Part shown: positions 26,494-36,567 of the stretch, piece after piece
How the letters are laid out: each line of letters starts with the position of its first letter
Numbering within the stretch: the first letter of the stretch is position 1
Origin: Paracoccus seriniphilus
Lineage (GTDB): Bacteria; Pseudomonadota; Alphaproteobacteria; Rhodobacterales; Rhodobacteraceae
Reading direction: 5' to 3'
NCBI RefSeq assembly: GCF_028553745.1
Contig: NZ_CP067129.1
Span: 2,276,501 to 2,340,500, forward strand
DNA length: 64,000 bases
Program-made: the position numbers and the translations under genes
Notes under the pieces: generated by a model
Told to the model about the DNA's origin: nothing
What the model saw: the letters and a program-made list of their open reading frames with translations, nothing else
Database searches by the model: none

Positions 26494-27701
26494 CCGACGC
26501 ATATATCTATGATGCCGCCCGCACGCCGCGCGGGAAGGGACGCACTGATGGCAGCCTGCATGAGGTGACATCGCTTGCCCTGTCCGCACGGCTGCTGAAT
26601 GCCGTCAAGGAGCGCAACAATCTCCGGGGTCACGCGGTCGAGGACGTGATCTGGGGCAATGTCACGCAGGTCAAGGAACAGGGCGGCTGCCTTGCCCGTT
26701 CGGCAGTGCTGGCCTCGGATCTGGATGAATCCATTCCCGGCCTTTCGATCAACCGCTTTTGCGCAAGCGCCATGGAGGCCGTCAATCTGGCTGCCAATCA
26801 GATCAAGGGTGGCGCGGGGCAGGCCTATATCGCCGGTGGCGTGGAAATGATGGGACGCGTCCCCATGGGCAGTGATGGCGCCGCTATCGCCGTCGATCCC
26901 AGCCTTGCGATGAAATCCTACTTTGTCCCGCAAGGGATCAGTGCCGATATCATCGCCACGGAATACGGGTTCACGCGCGAGGAGGCCGATGCCTTGGCCG
27001 CGGAAAGCCAGCGCCGCGCCGCGATCGCCTGGCAGGAAAACCGCTTTGCCAAATCGATCGTTCCGGTTCGCGACCAGAACGGGCTGATCATCCTTGATCG
27101 TGACGAACATATGCGCCCCGGCACCACCGCCGAGGATCTGGGCAAGCTGCGCCCCAGCTTCAAGGATATGGGCGAGTCCATGCCCGGTTTCGACAAGGTG
27201 GCCATGCTCAAATACCCGCATCTGGCCAGTATCAACCACATCCACCATGCGGGCAATTCTTCAGGGATCGTCGATGGGGCCGCTGCCGTGCTGATCGGCA
27301 ATGCGGAATTCGGCAAGGCCCATGGCCTGAAACCGCGTGCCCGCATCCGCGCGACGGCCAAGATCGGAACGGACCCCACCATCATGTTGACCGGTCCCGT
27401 GCCGGTCACGGAAAAGATCCTGAGAGAAAGCGGCATGTCGATCAGCGACATCGACCTCTTCGAGGTCAACGAAGCCTTTTCCGCCGTGGTGCTGCGCTTC
27501 ATGCAGGCCTTCCAGGTCGATCATGACAAGGTCAACGTGAATGGCGGCGCCATCGCCATGGGTCACCCCCTGGGTGCAACCGGGGCAATCATCATCGGCA
27601 CCTTGCTGGATGAGTTGGAACGGCAGGACAAGAATGTGGGACTGGCGACCCTGTGCATTGCGTCCGGCATGGGCGCGGCAACAATCATCGAGCGCGTATA
27701 G
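26490..27701 (+). CDS. Acetyl-CoA acyltransferase (thiolase)
   Basis: The 403-residue enzyme cleaves 3-ketoacyl-CoA to acetyl-CoA and a shortened acyl-CoA. The nucleophile Cys is at about residue 91 in NRFCASAMEAV, the catalytic His near 357 in GGAIAMGHPLGATGA, and the second Cys near 389 in LCIASGMGAA. It follows the GST-like gene by ATGA overlap (ribosome site GGAGG within the end of that gene) and precedes the FadJ-type gene by 15 bp, with that gene's ribosome site starting at its own stop codon. The partner order points to the degradative FadA/FadI type. Confidence 0.94.
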   Translation: MTDAYIYDAARTPRGKGRTDGSLHEVTSLALSARLLNAVKERNNLRGHAVEDVIWGNVTQVKEQGGCLARSAVLASDLDESIPGLSINRFCASAMEAVNLAANQIKGGAGQAYIAGGVEMMGRVPMGSDGAAIAVDPSLAMKSYFVPQGISADIIATEYGFTREEADALAAESQRRAAIAWQENRFAKSIVPVRDQNGLIILDRDEHMRPGTTAEDLGKLRPSFKDMGESMPGFDKVAMLKYPHLASINHIHHAGNSSGIVDGAAAVLIGNAEFGKAHGLKPRARIRATAKIGTDPTIMLTGPVPVTEKILRESGMSISDIDLFEVNEAFSAVVLRFMQAFQVDHDKVNVNGGAIAMGHPLGATGAIIIGTLLDELERQDKNVGLATLCIASGMGAATIIERV

Positions 27702-27716
27702 GAGGAGATCGAAGAC

Positions 27717-29903
27717 ATGACCGATTTCACGATGGAAAAGAGCTCCGAGGGTCTCGCGACGATCACCTGGGACGTGCCCGGAAAATCAATGAATGTGCTG
27801 TCCATGGACGGCGCGGCAACGCTGAGCGATCTGATCGATGACGCGCTGGCCGATGACGGGGTCAAGGGCATCATCATCACCAGCGGCAAGAAGGATTTCG
27901 CCGCCGGGATGGACCTGAATGTCATCGCCGGCATGCGCGACAATGGCGGCGCTCAGGGCGTTTTCGATGGTGTCATGAGCCTGCATCACCTGCTGCGCAA
28001 GATCGAACTGGCCGGCATGGACCTCAAGACGAAAAAGGGCGGCAAGCCGATTGCCAGCGTCCTTCCGGGCACGGCGCTTGGCATCGGACTGGAGTTGCCG
28101 CTAGCGACACATCGCATCTTCGCCGCCGACAACCCCAAGGCCAAGATCGGCCTGCCCGAAATCATGGTCGGCATCTTTCCCGGCGCGGGCGGCACCACCC
28201 GCCTGTCACGCAAGCTGGGTGCGATGATGGCCGCGCCTTTCCTGCTGGAGGGCAAGCTGTCGGACCCGAAAAAGGCCAAGGCCGCCGGTCTGATCGACGA
28301 AGTGTCCGACGACCCTCTGGCCGCGGCAAGGGAATGGGTGCTGAATGCCAGCGAGGCCGATCTGGTCAAACCCTGGGATGCCAAGGGCTACAAGATGCCG
28401 GGGGGCGGACCGTTCCATCCGGCGGGCTTCATGACCTTCGTAGGAGCGTCGGCCATGGTCCATGGCAAGACCATGGGCGTCTATCCGGCGGCCAAGGCCC
28501 TGCTTTCGGCTGTCTATGAAGGTGCGATGGTGACATTCGATCAAGCCCTGAAGATCGAGGCGCGCTGGTTCACCAATGTGCTGATGAACCCCTCCAGCAG
28601 CGCAATGATCCGCAGCCTGTTCATCAACAAGGAAGCCCTTGAAAAAGGCGCGAATCGCCCCGAAGCCCCCGATCAGAGCGTGAAAAAGATCGGTATCCTT
28701 GGGGCTGGCATGATGGGTGCAGGCATCGCCTATGTCAGCGCCAGGGCCGGGATCGAGGTGGTGCTGATCGACGCCAGGCAAGAGGCTGCGGACAAGGGGA
28801 AGGCCTATTCCGAAGCCCTGCTGGACAAGGCAATCAGCCGCAAGAAATCGACCGAAGCGAAAAAGACCGAGCTTCTGGCCCGCATCACCGCCACGACCGA
28901 TTATGACGCGCTTAAGGGTTGCGATCTGATCGTCGAGGCCGTGTTCGAGGACCCTGCCGTCAAGGCCGAGGTCACCCAGCGCGCCGAGGCAGTCATCCCC
29001 GAGGATGCAATCTTCGCCACCAATACCTCGACCCTGCCGATCAGCGATCTGGCCCGTGCCAGTGCCCGGCCCGAACAGTTCATCGGCATCCATTTCTTCA
29101 GCCCGGTCGACAAGATGCTGCTGGTCGAGATCATCAAGGGCAAGGCCACCGGCCCCCGTGCCGTGGCCAAGGCGCTGGATTTCGTGCGTCAGATCCGCAA
29201 GACCCCGATCGTCGTCAATGACGAGCGCTTCTTCTACGCCAACCGCTGCATCATCCCCTATATCAACGAGGGCATCCGGATGGTGGGCGAAGGCGTGAAC
29301 CCGGTTCTTGTCGAGAATGCGGCCAAGATGATGGGCATGCCGCTGGGACCGCTGCAACTGGTGGATGAAACCAGCATCGATCTGGGCGTCAAGATCGCCA
29401 AGGCCACCCGCGCGGCCATGGGCGATGCCTATCCCGATGACGCTGTCGATCAGGTGATCTTCGCCATGGCAGATGAGGGTCGTCTGGGTCGCAAGACCAA
29501 TGCCGGTTTCTACGACTATGACGACAAGGGCAAGCGCCAGGGCCTGTGGTCGGGGCTGGACAGCCGCTATCCGCGTGCAACGGATCAGCCCGAACTGACC
29601 GATGTCCAGCACCGGCTGATGTTCGCGCAGGCGCTGGAGGCGGTGCGGGCGTTGGAATCCGGTGTTCTGGAAGATATCCGCGAAGGCGATGTCGGCGCGA
29701 TTCTGGGCTGGGGCTTTGCCCCGTGGTCAGGGGGGCCCTTTGGCTGGCTGGACATGATGGGCGCGGCCCGCGCCGTCGAGATCTGCGACGGGCTGACAGC
29801 AAAATACGGCGATCGTTTTGCCAGCCCTGCCCTGCTGCGCGACATGGCGGAAAAGGGCACCAGCTTCTATGACCGCTTTGGTGCAGCCAAGACTGCCGCC
29901 TGA
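27717..29903 (+). CDS. fadJ: Multifunctional enoyl-CoA hydratase / 3-hydroxyacyl-CoA dehydrogenase
   Basis: This 728-residue protein does two steps of beta-oxidation. The N-terminal hydratase domain (residues 1 to about 200) has FAAGMDLNVI, the oxyanion-hole region GTALGIGLELPLATHRI, and GLPEIMVGIFPGAGGT with the catalytic Glu. The dehydrogenase half has the NAD site KKIGILGAGMMGAGIAYVSA near 323, NTSTLPISDLA, GIHFFSPVDKM with the catalytic His, and a C-terminal repeat GRKTNAGFYDYD. GGAGGAG lies before its ATG. It is the last gene of the beta-oxidation operon. Confidence 0.95.
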   Translation: MTDFTMEKSSEGLATITWDVPGKSMNVLSMDGAATLSDLIDDALADDGVKGIIITSGKKDFAAGMDLNVIAGMRDNGGAQGVFDGVMSLHHLLRKIELAGMDLKTKKGGKPIASVLPGTALGIGLELPLATHRIFAADNPKAKIGLPEIMVGIFPGAGGTTRLSRKLGAMMAAPFLLEGKLSDPKKAKAAGLIDEVSDDPLAAAREWVLNASEADLVKPWDAKGYKMPGGGPFHPAGFMTFVGASAMVHGKTMGVYPAAKALLSAVYEGAMVTFDQALKIEARWFTNVLMNPSSSAMIRSLFINKEALEKGANRPEAPDQSVKKIGILGAGMMGAGIAYVSARAGIEVVLIDARQEAADKGKAYSEALLDKAISRKKSTEAKKTELLARITATTDYDALKGCDLIVEAVFEDPAVKAEVTQRAEAVIPEDAIFATNTSTLPISDLARASARPEQFIGIHFFSPVDKMLLVEIIKGKATGPRAVAKALDFVRQIRKTPIVVNDERFFYANRCIIPYINEGIRMVGEGVNPVLVENAAKMMGMPLGPLQLVDETSIDLGVKIAKATRAAMGDAYPDDAVDQVIFAMADEGRLGRKTNAGFYDYDDKGKRQGLWSGLDSRYPRATDQPELTDVQHRLMFAQALEAVRALESGVLEDIREGDVGAILGWGFAPWSGGPFGWLDMMGAARAVEICDGLTAKYGDRFASPALLRDMAEKGTSFYDRFGAAKTAA

Positions 29904-29936
29904 AGCAGCAAATAAACAGGGCCGTTGCAGGACTGC

Positions 29937-29963
29937 ACGGGGGGCGGATAATTCGCCCCCCGT
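29937..29963 (+). terminator. Terminator-like hairpin after fadJ
   Basis: A perfect 10-bp stem (ACGGGGGGCG/CGCCCCCCGT) with a seven-base loop stands 34 bp after the fadJ stop. The T-run is poor, so termination may be partial. Confidence 0.6.
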
Positions 29964-30044
29964 CCCCGTTGAACGTCCCGCGAATCAGCATATGCTGCGG
30001 TGCATGTAGATGCCGCAGTTGCAATCGACAAAAGGATAGCCTGG

Positions 30045-31229
30045 ATGACCGAAGACACCCGCCGTCGTGCCGAGGCAGCTCAGAAGGACATCGAGGACGT
30101 GACATCGGTGGTGCTGCCCGAACCGGGCCAGCCCCCGGTTTTGCTTGACGCGGCCGATCCCCAAACCAGCGAGGAAATCCGTCGTCGCATGGACGAACTG
30201 GACATGTCCGACAGCGGTTCCATCGTTCGCTTTGGCACCCGTGCACAGGCCGAACTGCAGGAAATCAGCCAGCGCATGCTGGCCGATGTCAAGAACAAGG
30301 ATGTCGGCCCCGCCGGTGAAAGCCTGCGCGAGATCGTCACCACGATCCGAGGCTTTTCGACCGCGGAACTGGACATGCGGCGCGAACGCAGCTGGTGGGA
30401 AAAACTGATCGGGAAATCGGCGCCCTTTGCGAAATTCGTCGCCAATTACGAAGAGGTCCAGACCCAGCTTGACCGCGTGACCGCCGATCTTGAAAGCCAT
30501 GAGCAGCGTTTGCTCAAGGATATCAAGGCACTTGATCTGCTGTATGACCGCACGCTGAAGTTCTATGATGAACTTGCGCTCTATATTTCGGCAGGCGAGG
30601 CCAAGCTGAAGCAATTGGATTCCAACGACATTCCGGCTCTGGAGGCGAGGGTTGAAGAGGGTCAGGAGGCCGAGCAGGTCATGCGTGCGCAGGAATTGCG
30701 CGATCTGCGCACCGCCCGCGATGATCTGGAACGGCGTGTCCATGATCTGAAGCTGACTCGCCAGGTGACCATGCAGTCGCTGCCCTCGATCCGTCTTGTG
30801 CAGGAAAACGACAAATCGCTGGTAACCAAGATCAATTCGACCCTGGTGAACACCGTGCCGCTGTGGGAAACCCAGCTGGCGCAGGCCGTCACGATCCAGC
30901 GCAGCGCCGAAGCTGCGCAGGCGGTGCGCGCGGCCAGCGATCTGACCAATGACCTGCTGACCCGCAATGCGGAAAACCTGCGTCAGGCAAATGCGCAGAT
31001 CCGTACCGAGACCGAACGTGGCGTTTTTGACATCGACGCTGTGCGCACAGCCAATGCCGAACTGATCGCCACTATCGAGGACAGCCTGCGCATTGCGGAT
31101 GAAGGCCGGGCACGCCGCGCCGCCGCCGAAGAGGATCTGACCCGCATGGAGGGCGAGCTGCGCGACGCGCTTGGTGCAGCTTCGGCCAGCCGCCAGCCCG
31201 ACACGACAGGAAAGGTGACGCAAGCATGA
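30045..31229 (+). CDS. TelA-family toxic anion resistance protein
   Basis: The 394-residue cytoplasmic protein belongs to the TelA/KlaA family, named for tellurite resistance though its biochemistry is unclear. Typical segments are SIVRFGTRAQAELQEISQRML, FSTAELDMRRERSWWEKLIG, a long coiled coil, and TMQSLPSIRLVQENDKSLV. AAGGA lies seven bases before the ATG at 30045. Its stop overlaps the start of the DUF2927 gene, so the two are coupled. Confidence 0.92.
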   Translation: MTEDTRRRAEAAQKDIEDVTSVVLPEPGQPPVLLDAADPQTSEEIRRRMDELDMSDSGSIVRFGTRAQAELQEISQRMLADVKNKDVGPAGESLREIVTTIRGFSTAELDMRRERSWWEKLIGKSAPFAKFVANYEEVQTQLDRVTADLESHEQRLLKDIKALDLLYDRTLKFYDELALYISAGEAKLKQLDSNDIPALEARVEEGQEAEQVMRAQELRDLRTARDDLERRVHDLKLTRQVTMQSLPSIRLVQENDKSLVTKINSTLVNTVPLWETQLAQAVTIQRSAEAAQAVRAASDLTNDLLTRNAENLRQANAQIRTETERGVFDIDAVRTANAELIATIEDSLRIADEGRARRAAAEEDLTRMEGELRDALGAASASRQPDTTGKVTQA

Positions 31230-32236
31230 CCCTTTGGGCGGCAGTTCGACCTGCAGGCCTTTGCCTGCTGCTGCTTGCGGCCTGTGCAACACAGCCGTCC
31301 ATTACGGCTGTTCCCCCCCTGCCCCGTCCCAGCCAGCCCGAGGAGCCCGAAGAACAGCCCAGTCAGGCTGATATCCGCATGGCGCGGGCTGAACGCAACC
31401 GCGCCGCAAATGACGCCGCGCATCGCGCGGCAAGCGCGCCCGATGAAGAACTGCGCCGCTATTATCAGGGCATGGAGGCAAGCCTGCTGTCGCATGGCCG
31501 GCTGCGGCGCGATCGCGTCCCGCAGGACGCCCCCATCGATGTGGACAGCCTGACCCGTGATTTCATCCAGATCGCCCTGCATGACGAATACAGCCGCAGC
31601 GGCGAAAGGCTGGTCGCAGATTCGCCCTCGGCTCCCCTGCGGCGCTGGAAGGATCCGGTCCGCCTGCAACTGAGCTTTGGTGACTCGGCGGATCAGGCGC
31701 TGCAACGTATCTATCGCGGTCAGGTCGCCGCCTTTTCGACGCGGCTGCAGCAGGCCACGGGACATCCGGTCAGCCTGACCGCCAGCAAGGGGAACTTTCA
31801 CATCCTGGTCCTGAGCGAGGCGGAACGTCGCGATATTTCCAGCTATCTCGCCACGACCGTCCCCGACCTGCCCGCTGCGGATGTCGCGACCCTCAGTCAG
31901 TTGGATCGGGACAATCTCTGCACGGTCTTTGCCTATTCGCGCGGTGACCAGCAGTATTACGTTCGCGCAGTCGCAATCATGCGAGCCGAGCTTCCCTCCT
32001 TGCTGCGCAGTTCCTGCATCCATGAAGAACTGGCCCAGGGACTGGGTCTGGCCAATGACAGCCCCTCGGCAAGACCGTCGATTTTCAATGACGACGAAGA
32101 GTTCGCGCTGCTGACCCGCCATGACGAGCTTTTGCTGCAGATCCTTTACGATCCGCGCCTGCGCCCGGGCATGACCGCAGCCGAGGCAACGCCGATCGTG
32201 CGCAGCATTGCGACGGAACTGCTTGACGGCAATTGA
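31226..32236 (+). CDS. DUF2927 lipoprotein
   Basis: The 336-residue protein begins with a lipoprotein signal (GLCLLLLAACATQ; lipobox LAAC), so it should be anchored in a membrane facing the periplasm. A Pro/Glu-rich linker follows. The C-terminal part is the DUF2927 domain with SSCIHEELAQGLGLANDS and FNDDEEFALLT, which resembles a zinc-metalloprotease-like HE motif. It overlaps the TelA gene by ATGA. The function is not known; the fixed pairing with TelA suggests envelope stress resistance. Confidence 0.88.
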   Translation: MTLWAAVRPAGLCLLLLAACATQPSITAVPPLPRPSQPEEPEEQPSQADIRMARAERNRAANDAAHRAASAPDEELRRYYQGMEASLLSHGRLRRDRVPQDAPIDVDSLTRDFIQIALHDEYSRSGERLVADSPSAPLRRWKDPVRLQLSFGDSADQALQRIYRGQVAAFSTRLQQATGHPVSLTASKGNFHILVLSEAERRDISSYLATTVPDLPAADVATLSQLDRDNLCTVFAYSRGDQQYYVRAVAIMRAELPSLLRSSCIHEELAQGLGLANDSPSARPSIFNDDEEFALLTRHDELLLQILYDPRLRPGMTAAEATPIVRSIATELLDGN

Positions 32237-32359
32237 TCCCGGATGATGATTCCGCCGCAAGCGGCAGGCCTGCGAGGCAATTTGTCACCACCGAAACCTT
32301 ATGTCATGGTCCGGCGGTAACATCGGGCTGCAGGGCCCGCCATGTCATATGAGGTCGAG

Positions 32360-32788
32360 ATGAATATTCGCTATCTGCACACGATGGTTCGGGTCAAGGA
32401 TCTGGATGCGACGATCCGCTTCTTCAAACTGCTGGGACTCGAGGAAACCCGTCGCATCGAGAACGACAAAGGCCGCTTTACACTGGTGTTCATGGCCCCT
32501 CCGGGGCAGGAGGAATGCCCGGTCGAACTGACCTACAACTGGGACGGTGACGAAGGGCTGCCTTCGGACAGCCGCCATTTCGGCCACCTGGCCTATCGCG
32601 TCGAGAATATCTACGACATCTGCCAGAAGCTGCAGGATGCGGGCGTGACCATCAACCGCCCCCCGCGCGACGGGCATATGGCCTTTGTGCGCAGCCCGGA
32701 CAACATCTCGATCGAGCTGCTGCAAGAGGGGGAACATCTGCCCCCGCAAGAACCCTGGGCCAGCATGGAAAATACCGGCCACTGGTAA
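32360..32788 (+). CDS. VOC-family protein (glyoxalase I-like)
   Basis: A 142-residue vicinal oxygen chelate protein close to lactoylglutathione lyase. It starts with LHTMVRVKDLDATIRFFKLLGLEE, has VELTYNWDGD, FGHLAYRVENIYDICQKLQDAG, and ends in ISIELLQEG. Metal ligands expected in glyoxalase I (His in LHTM, Glu in VELTYN, His in FGHLAY, Glu in SIELLQ) are all present. The ATG at 32360 has AGG five bases before it; an in-frame ATG at 32342 would add six residues. Confidence 0.9.
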   Translation: MNIRYLHTMVRVKDLDATIRFFKLLGLEETRRIENDKGRFTLVFMAPPGQEECPVELTYNWDGDEGLPSDSRHFGHLAYRVENIYDICQKLQDAGVTINRPPRDGHMAFVRSPDNISIELLQEGEHLPPQEPWASMENTGHW

Positions 32789-32822
32789 GACAGGGCCATT
32801 GGCAAGATCAGGCCAGTCGACG

Positions 32823-32860
32823 GGACGCATTGCCTTTGCGAACGGAAAGGCAATGCGTCC
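32823..32860. terminator. Bidirectional terminator between VOC and LdtR genes
   Basis: A perfect 15-bp stem (GGACGCATTGCCTTT with its complement) and an eight-base loop lie between two convergent genes. The T-run in the stem on each strand fits termination in both directions. Confidence 0.85.
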
Positions 32861-32863
32861 TGT

Positions 32864-33388
32864 TCAGTAGATATATCTGATCTGCTCCGTCCAGAAACGT
32901 TCGATACGCCTGCTTTGCATGTTCACCTGATCCAGCGGCGGATCGTCCAGGATACCCGATACGGCCAGACCCTCGGCATGGCGCTGGAACAGGTCATGCA
33001 CGGTCCTGCGCACGTCCTGCCCGCTTTCGGTCAGCCTGACCCGCACCGAGCGTCGATCCAGATCACAGCGTTCGTGATGGATATAGCCCATCGACACCAG
33101 CTTCTTCAGATTGTAGCTGACATTCGATCCCTGATACATGCCGCGCGACCGCAATTCCCCGGCCGTGACCTCGGCTTCGCCCAGATTATAGATGATGAGG
33201 GCCTGCACGGGGGTCAGGTCATGGCGGCCGAGACGTTCGAATTCATCCTTGACCAGATCCAGCATCAGGCGATGCATCCGCTCCAGCAGTTGCAGCGATT
33301 CGAAATAGGCCTCGGTCTGGTCCGCGACCTCGTCAATAGCCGGGGCCTTGCGGCGATCTTGTTGATATTGTTGCATGTAACTCAGCAT
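32864..33388 (-). CDS. ldtR: MarR-family regulator, LdtR-like
   Basis: The 174-residue winged-helix protein matches LdtR regulators of alphaproteobacteria: FESLQLLERMHRLMLDLVKDE, LTPVQALIIYNLGEAEVTAGEL, the recognition helix region GSNVSYNLKKLVSMGYIHHE and the wing DRRSVRVRLT. LdtR controls an L,D-transpeptidase and osmotic tolerance in relatives, and an L,D-transpeptidase gene occurs 6.5 kb away. The ATG at 33388 has AGGA about 12 bases upstream; a Met four residues later is an alternative. Confidence 0.85.
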   Translation of the reverse strand: MLSYMQQYQQDRRKAPAIDEVADQTEAYFESLQLLERMHRLMLDLVKDEFERLGRHDLTPVQALIIYNLGEAEVTAGELRSRGMYQGSNVSYNLKKLVSMGYIHHERCDLDRRSVRVRLTESGQDVRRTVHDLFQRHAEGLAVSGILDDPPLDQVNMQSRRIERFWTEQIRYIY

Positions 33389-33472
33389 GACGGCTTGGGT
33401 TCCTGTAAGAACTTCCTTGCCGTCATCCTAGTCACAAAAGACCGAATCTTCGGTTAACGTCCCTTGCGGATG

Positions 33473-33764
33473 TCAGGCCGGGCTGCTTTGCCCGGCATGC
33501 GTGGCGATCCGGTCCAGAATTGCCGACAGTTCCTGCGGTCCGCGATCAGCGGAATCGGTGCCGGTCACACGACGCGTCACCCACAGATACAGATCCTGAT
33601 CGTTTTCGGACAACAGCAGTTCATAGCTGGCCAGTTCCGCCTCGGACAGATCGGCCAGGCATTCGTCGGCGAAACGCCCCAGGATCAGGTCCATCTCTTT
33701 CATGCCACGGCGCCAACTGCGCATGGTCAGGCGCCGCAAACGGATGTCGCGGGGCTCTGTGGCG

Positions 33765-33778
<14 letters not shown>
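33473..33778 (-). CDS. sdhE: Succinate dehydrogenase assembly factor SdhE
   Basis: SdhE helps attach FAD to the flavoprotein subunit of succinate dehydrogenase. The 101-residue protein has the family signature RLTMRSWRRGMKEMDLILGRF (RGxxE/M core) and LLSENDQDLYLWVT. No ATG fits; the TTG at 33778 is chosen because GGAG lies eight bases before it and the family begins a few residues before RLRRL. This start lies inside the end of the upstream helix-turn-helix gene (14-bp overlap). A hairpin GCCGGGC/GCCCGGC overlaps its last codons. Confidence 0.88.
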
Positions 33779-35395
<1,617 letters not shown>

Positions 35396-35398
35396 AAA

Positions 35399-35422
35399 AG
35401 GGGGCCCAGAGCCCCCTGTTTC
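35399..35422. terminator. Terminator between aminotransferase and bdhA
   Basis: AGGGGGC/GCCCCCT with a five-base loop and a short T-rich tail, with A residues on the left side, lies between the two convergent genes and can serve both. Confidence 0.8.
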
Positions 35423-35443
35423 GGCTTCCACGGGCCGCGCGGA

Positions 35444-36226
35444 TTACAGCGCGGTCCAGCCACCGTCCACGCTGATCGTGGTGCCGGTAATCTGCGCCGC
35501 AGCGTTGCTGCACAGGAATGCCGCCGTATCGCCGATTTCCTCGACCGTGGCGAATTCCTTGGACGGCTGACGTTCCAGCATCACCTTCTTGATCACCTCG
35601 TCGCGGCTCATGTTGTATTCCTTCATCGTGTCGGGGATCTGCGCCTCGACCAGCGGGGTCAGGACATAGCCCGGACAAATGGCGTTGCAGGTGATCTTTT
35701 CCTGCGCGGTCTCCAGCGCCGTCACCTTGGTCAGCCCCACCACGCCGTGCTTGGCGGCCACATAGGCCGATTTGAACGGGCTGGCGGTCAGCCCATGGGC
35801 CGAGGCAATATTGACGATCCGCCCCCATCCCGCCTTGCGCATCATCGGCAGGGCCGCGGCGGTGGTGTGAAAGGCCGAGGACATGTTGATCGCGATGATC
35901 GCATCCCATTTCTCGGTCGGGAACTCCGGAATCGGCGCGACAAACTGGATCCCTGCATTGTTGACCAGCACATCGCAGGCCCCGGCCTTCTCGATCAGGG
36001 CGCGGCATTCCTCGCCCTTGGACATATCGGCCTTGATATAGCGCACCGTCACGCCATGCTGATCCGCCATCTGCTGCGCCAGGGCATGGTCCTCGTCACG
36101 GTCGGTAAAGCTGTTGAGCACGATATCGGCGCCCGCGCGCGCCAGCTGATGCGCCACGCCCAGACCGATCCCGGAATTGGAACCGGTCACAATCGCCGTC
36201 TTGCCTGTCAGAAACTTCTCGAACAT
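35444..36226 (-). CDS. bdhA: 3-hydroxybutyrate dehydrogenase
   Basis: This short-chain dehydrogenase interconverts 3-hydroxybutyrate and acetoacetate in polyhydroxybutyrate use. The 260-residue protein has the NAD motif TGSNSGIGLG, NNAGIQ, the catalytic Ser in NIASAHG and YVAAK, and the family-typical ICPGYVLTPLVEAQIPD with a C-terminal GGWTAL. GGGGGA lies just before the ATG at 36226. It is a single gene ending at a shared terminator. Confidence 0.94.
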   Translation of the reverse strand: MFEKFLTGKTAIVTGSNSGIGLGVAHQLARAGADIVLNSFTDRDEDHALAQQMADQHGVTVRYIKADMSKGEECRALIEKAGACDVLVNNAGIQFVAPIPEFPTEKWDAIIAINMSSAFHTTAAALPMMRKAGWGRIVNIASAHGLTASPFKSAYVAAKHGVVGLTKVTALETAQEKITCNAICPGYVLTPLVEAQIPDTMKEYNMSRDEVIKKVMLERQPSKEFATVEEIGDTAAFLCSNAAAQITGTTISVDGGWTAL

Positions 36227-36373
36227 CGGGTCCCCCACTCATGGTTCATGTTCTCCCGTAGCCTAGCCAGAGGGAAACCAAGTTCCAGCGCGAAAGGCCG
36301 GGATTTTCAGCAATGCCGGGAAATTGTGCGGGATGCGCCCTGCAGATAGCGAAGACTTGATCGGCATAACCCC

Positions 36374-36448
36374 AAAAAAAAACGCCCGCACAAGGCGGGC
36401 GCAAGTTATGAGGCAGGTTTCATACAGGCAAGAAACCTATCGAGCAGT
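36374..36448 (-). ncRNA. Candidate small RNA upstream of the yejA-like gene
   Basis: On the minus strand a -35 TTGGAC (36483-36478) and -10 TATAAA (36460-36455) are exactly 17 bases apart. A transcript starting near 36448 would run about 75 nt to a terminator made of CGCCCGC/GCGGGCG with nine U residues (36401-36374). Inside it AGGTTTC and GAAACCT form a 7-bp hairpin. There is no protein-coding gene between promoter and terminator, and the only genes nearby are bdhA (far downstream) and yejA (opposite strand). All the parts of a free-standing sRNA are visible; expression is not proven. Confidence 0.7.
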
Positions 36449-36454
36449 GAGTTA

Positions 36455-36483
36455 TTTATACGCGACTCGACGCCCGAGTCCAA
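36455..36483 (-). promoter_or_regulatory. Sigma-70 type promoter of the candidate small RNA
   Basis: TTGGAC, 17-base spacer, TATAAA on the minus strand. The rest of the 36227-36567 intergenic region shows no coding frame. Confidence 0.7.
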
Positions 36484-36567
36484 CAATGAAGTTCACCGTC
36501 GCATTGACGCTTGACGGGCAAGCCTGTTGAAATCGCGATCAAACAAGAAAAGTCGAGGCGAGCTGTG

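Noticed and set aside
28206..29612. 468-residue open frame opposite fadJ
   Set aside because: Mirror of a strongly biased coding region; no ribosome site or domain.
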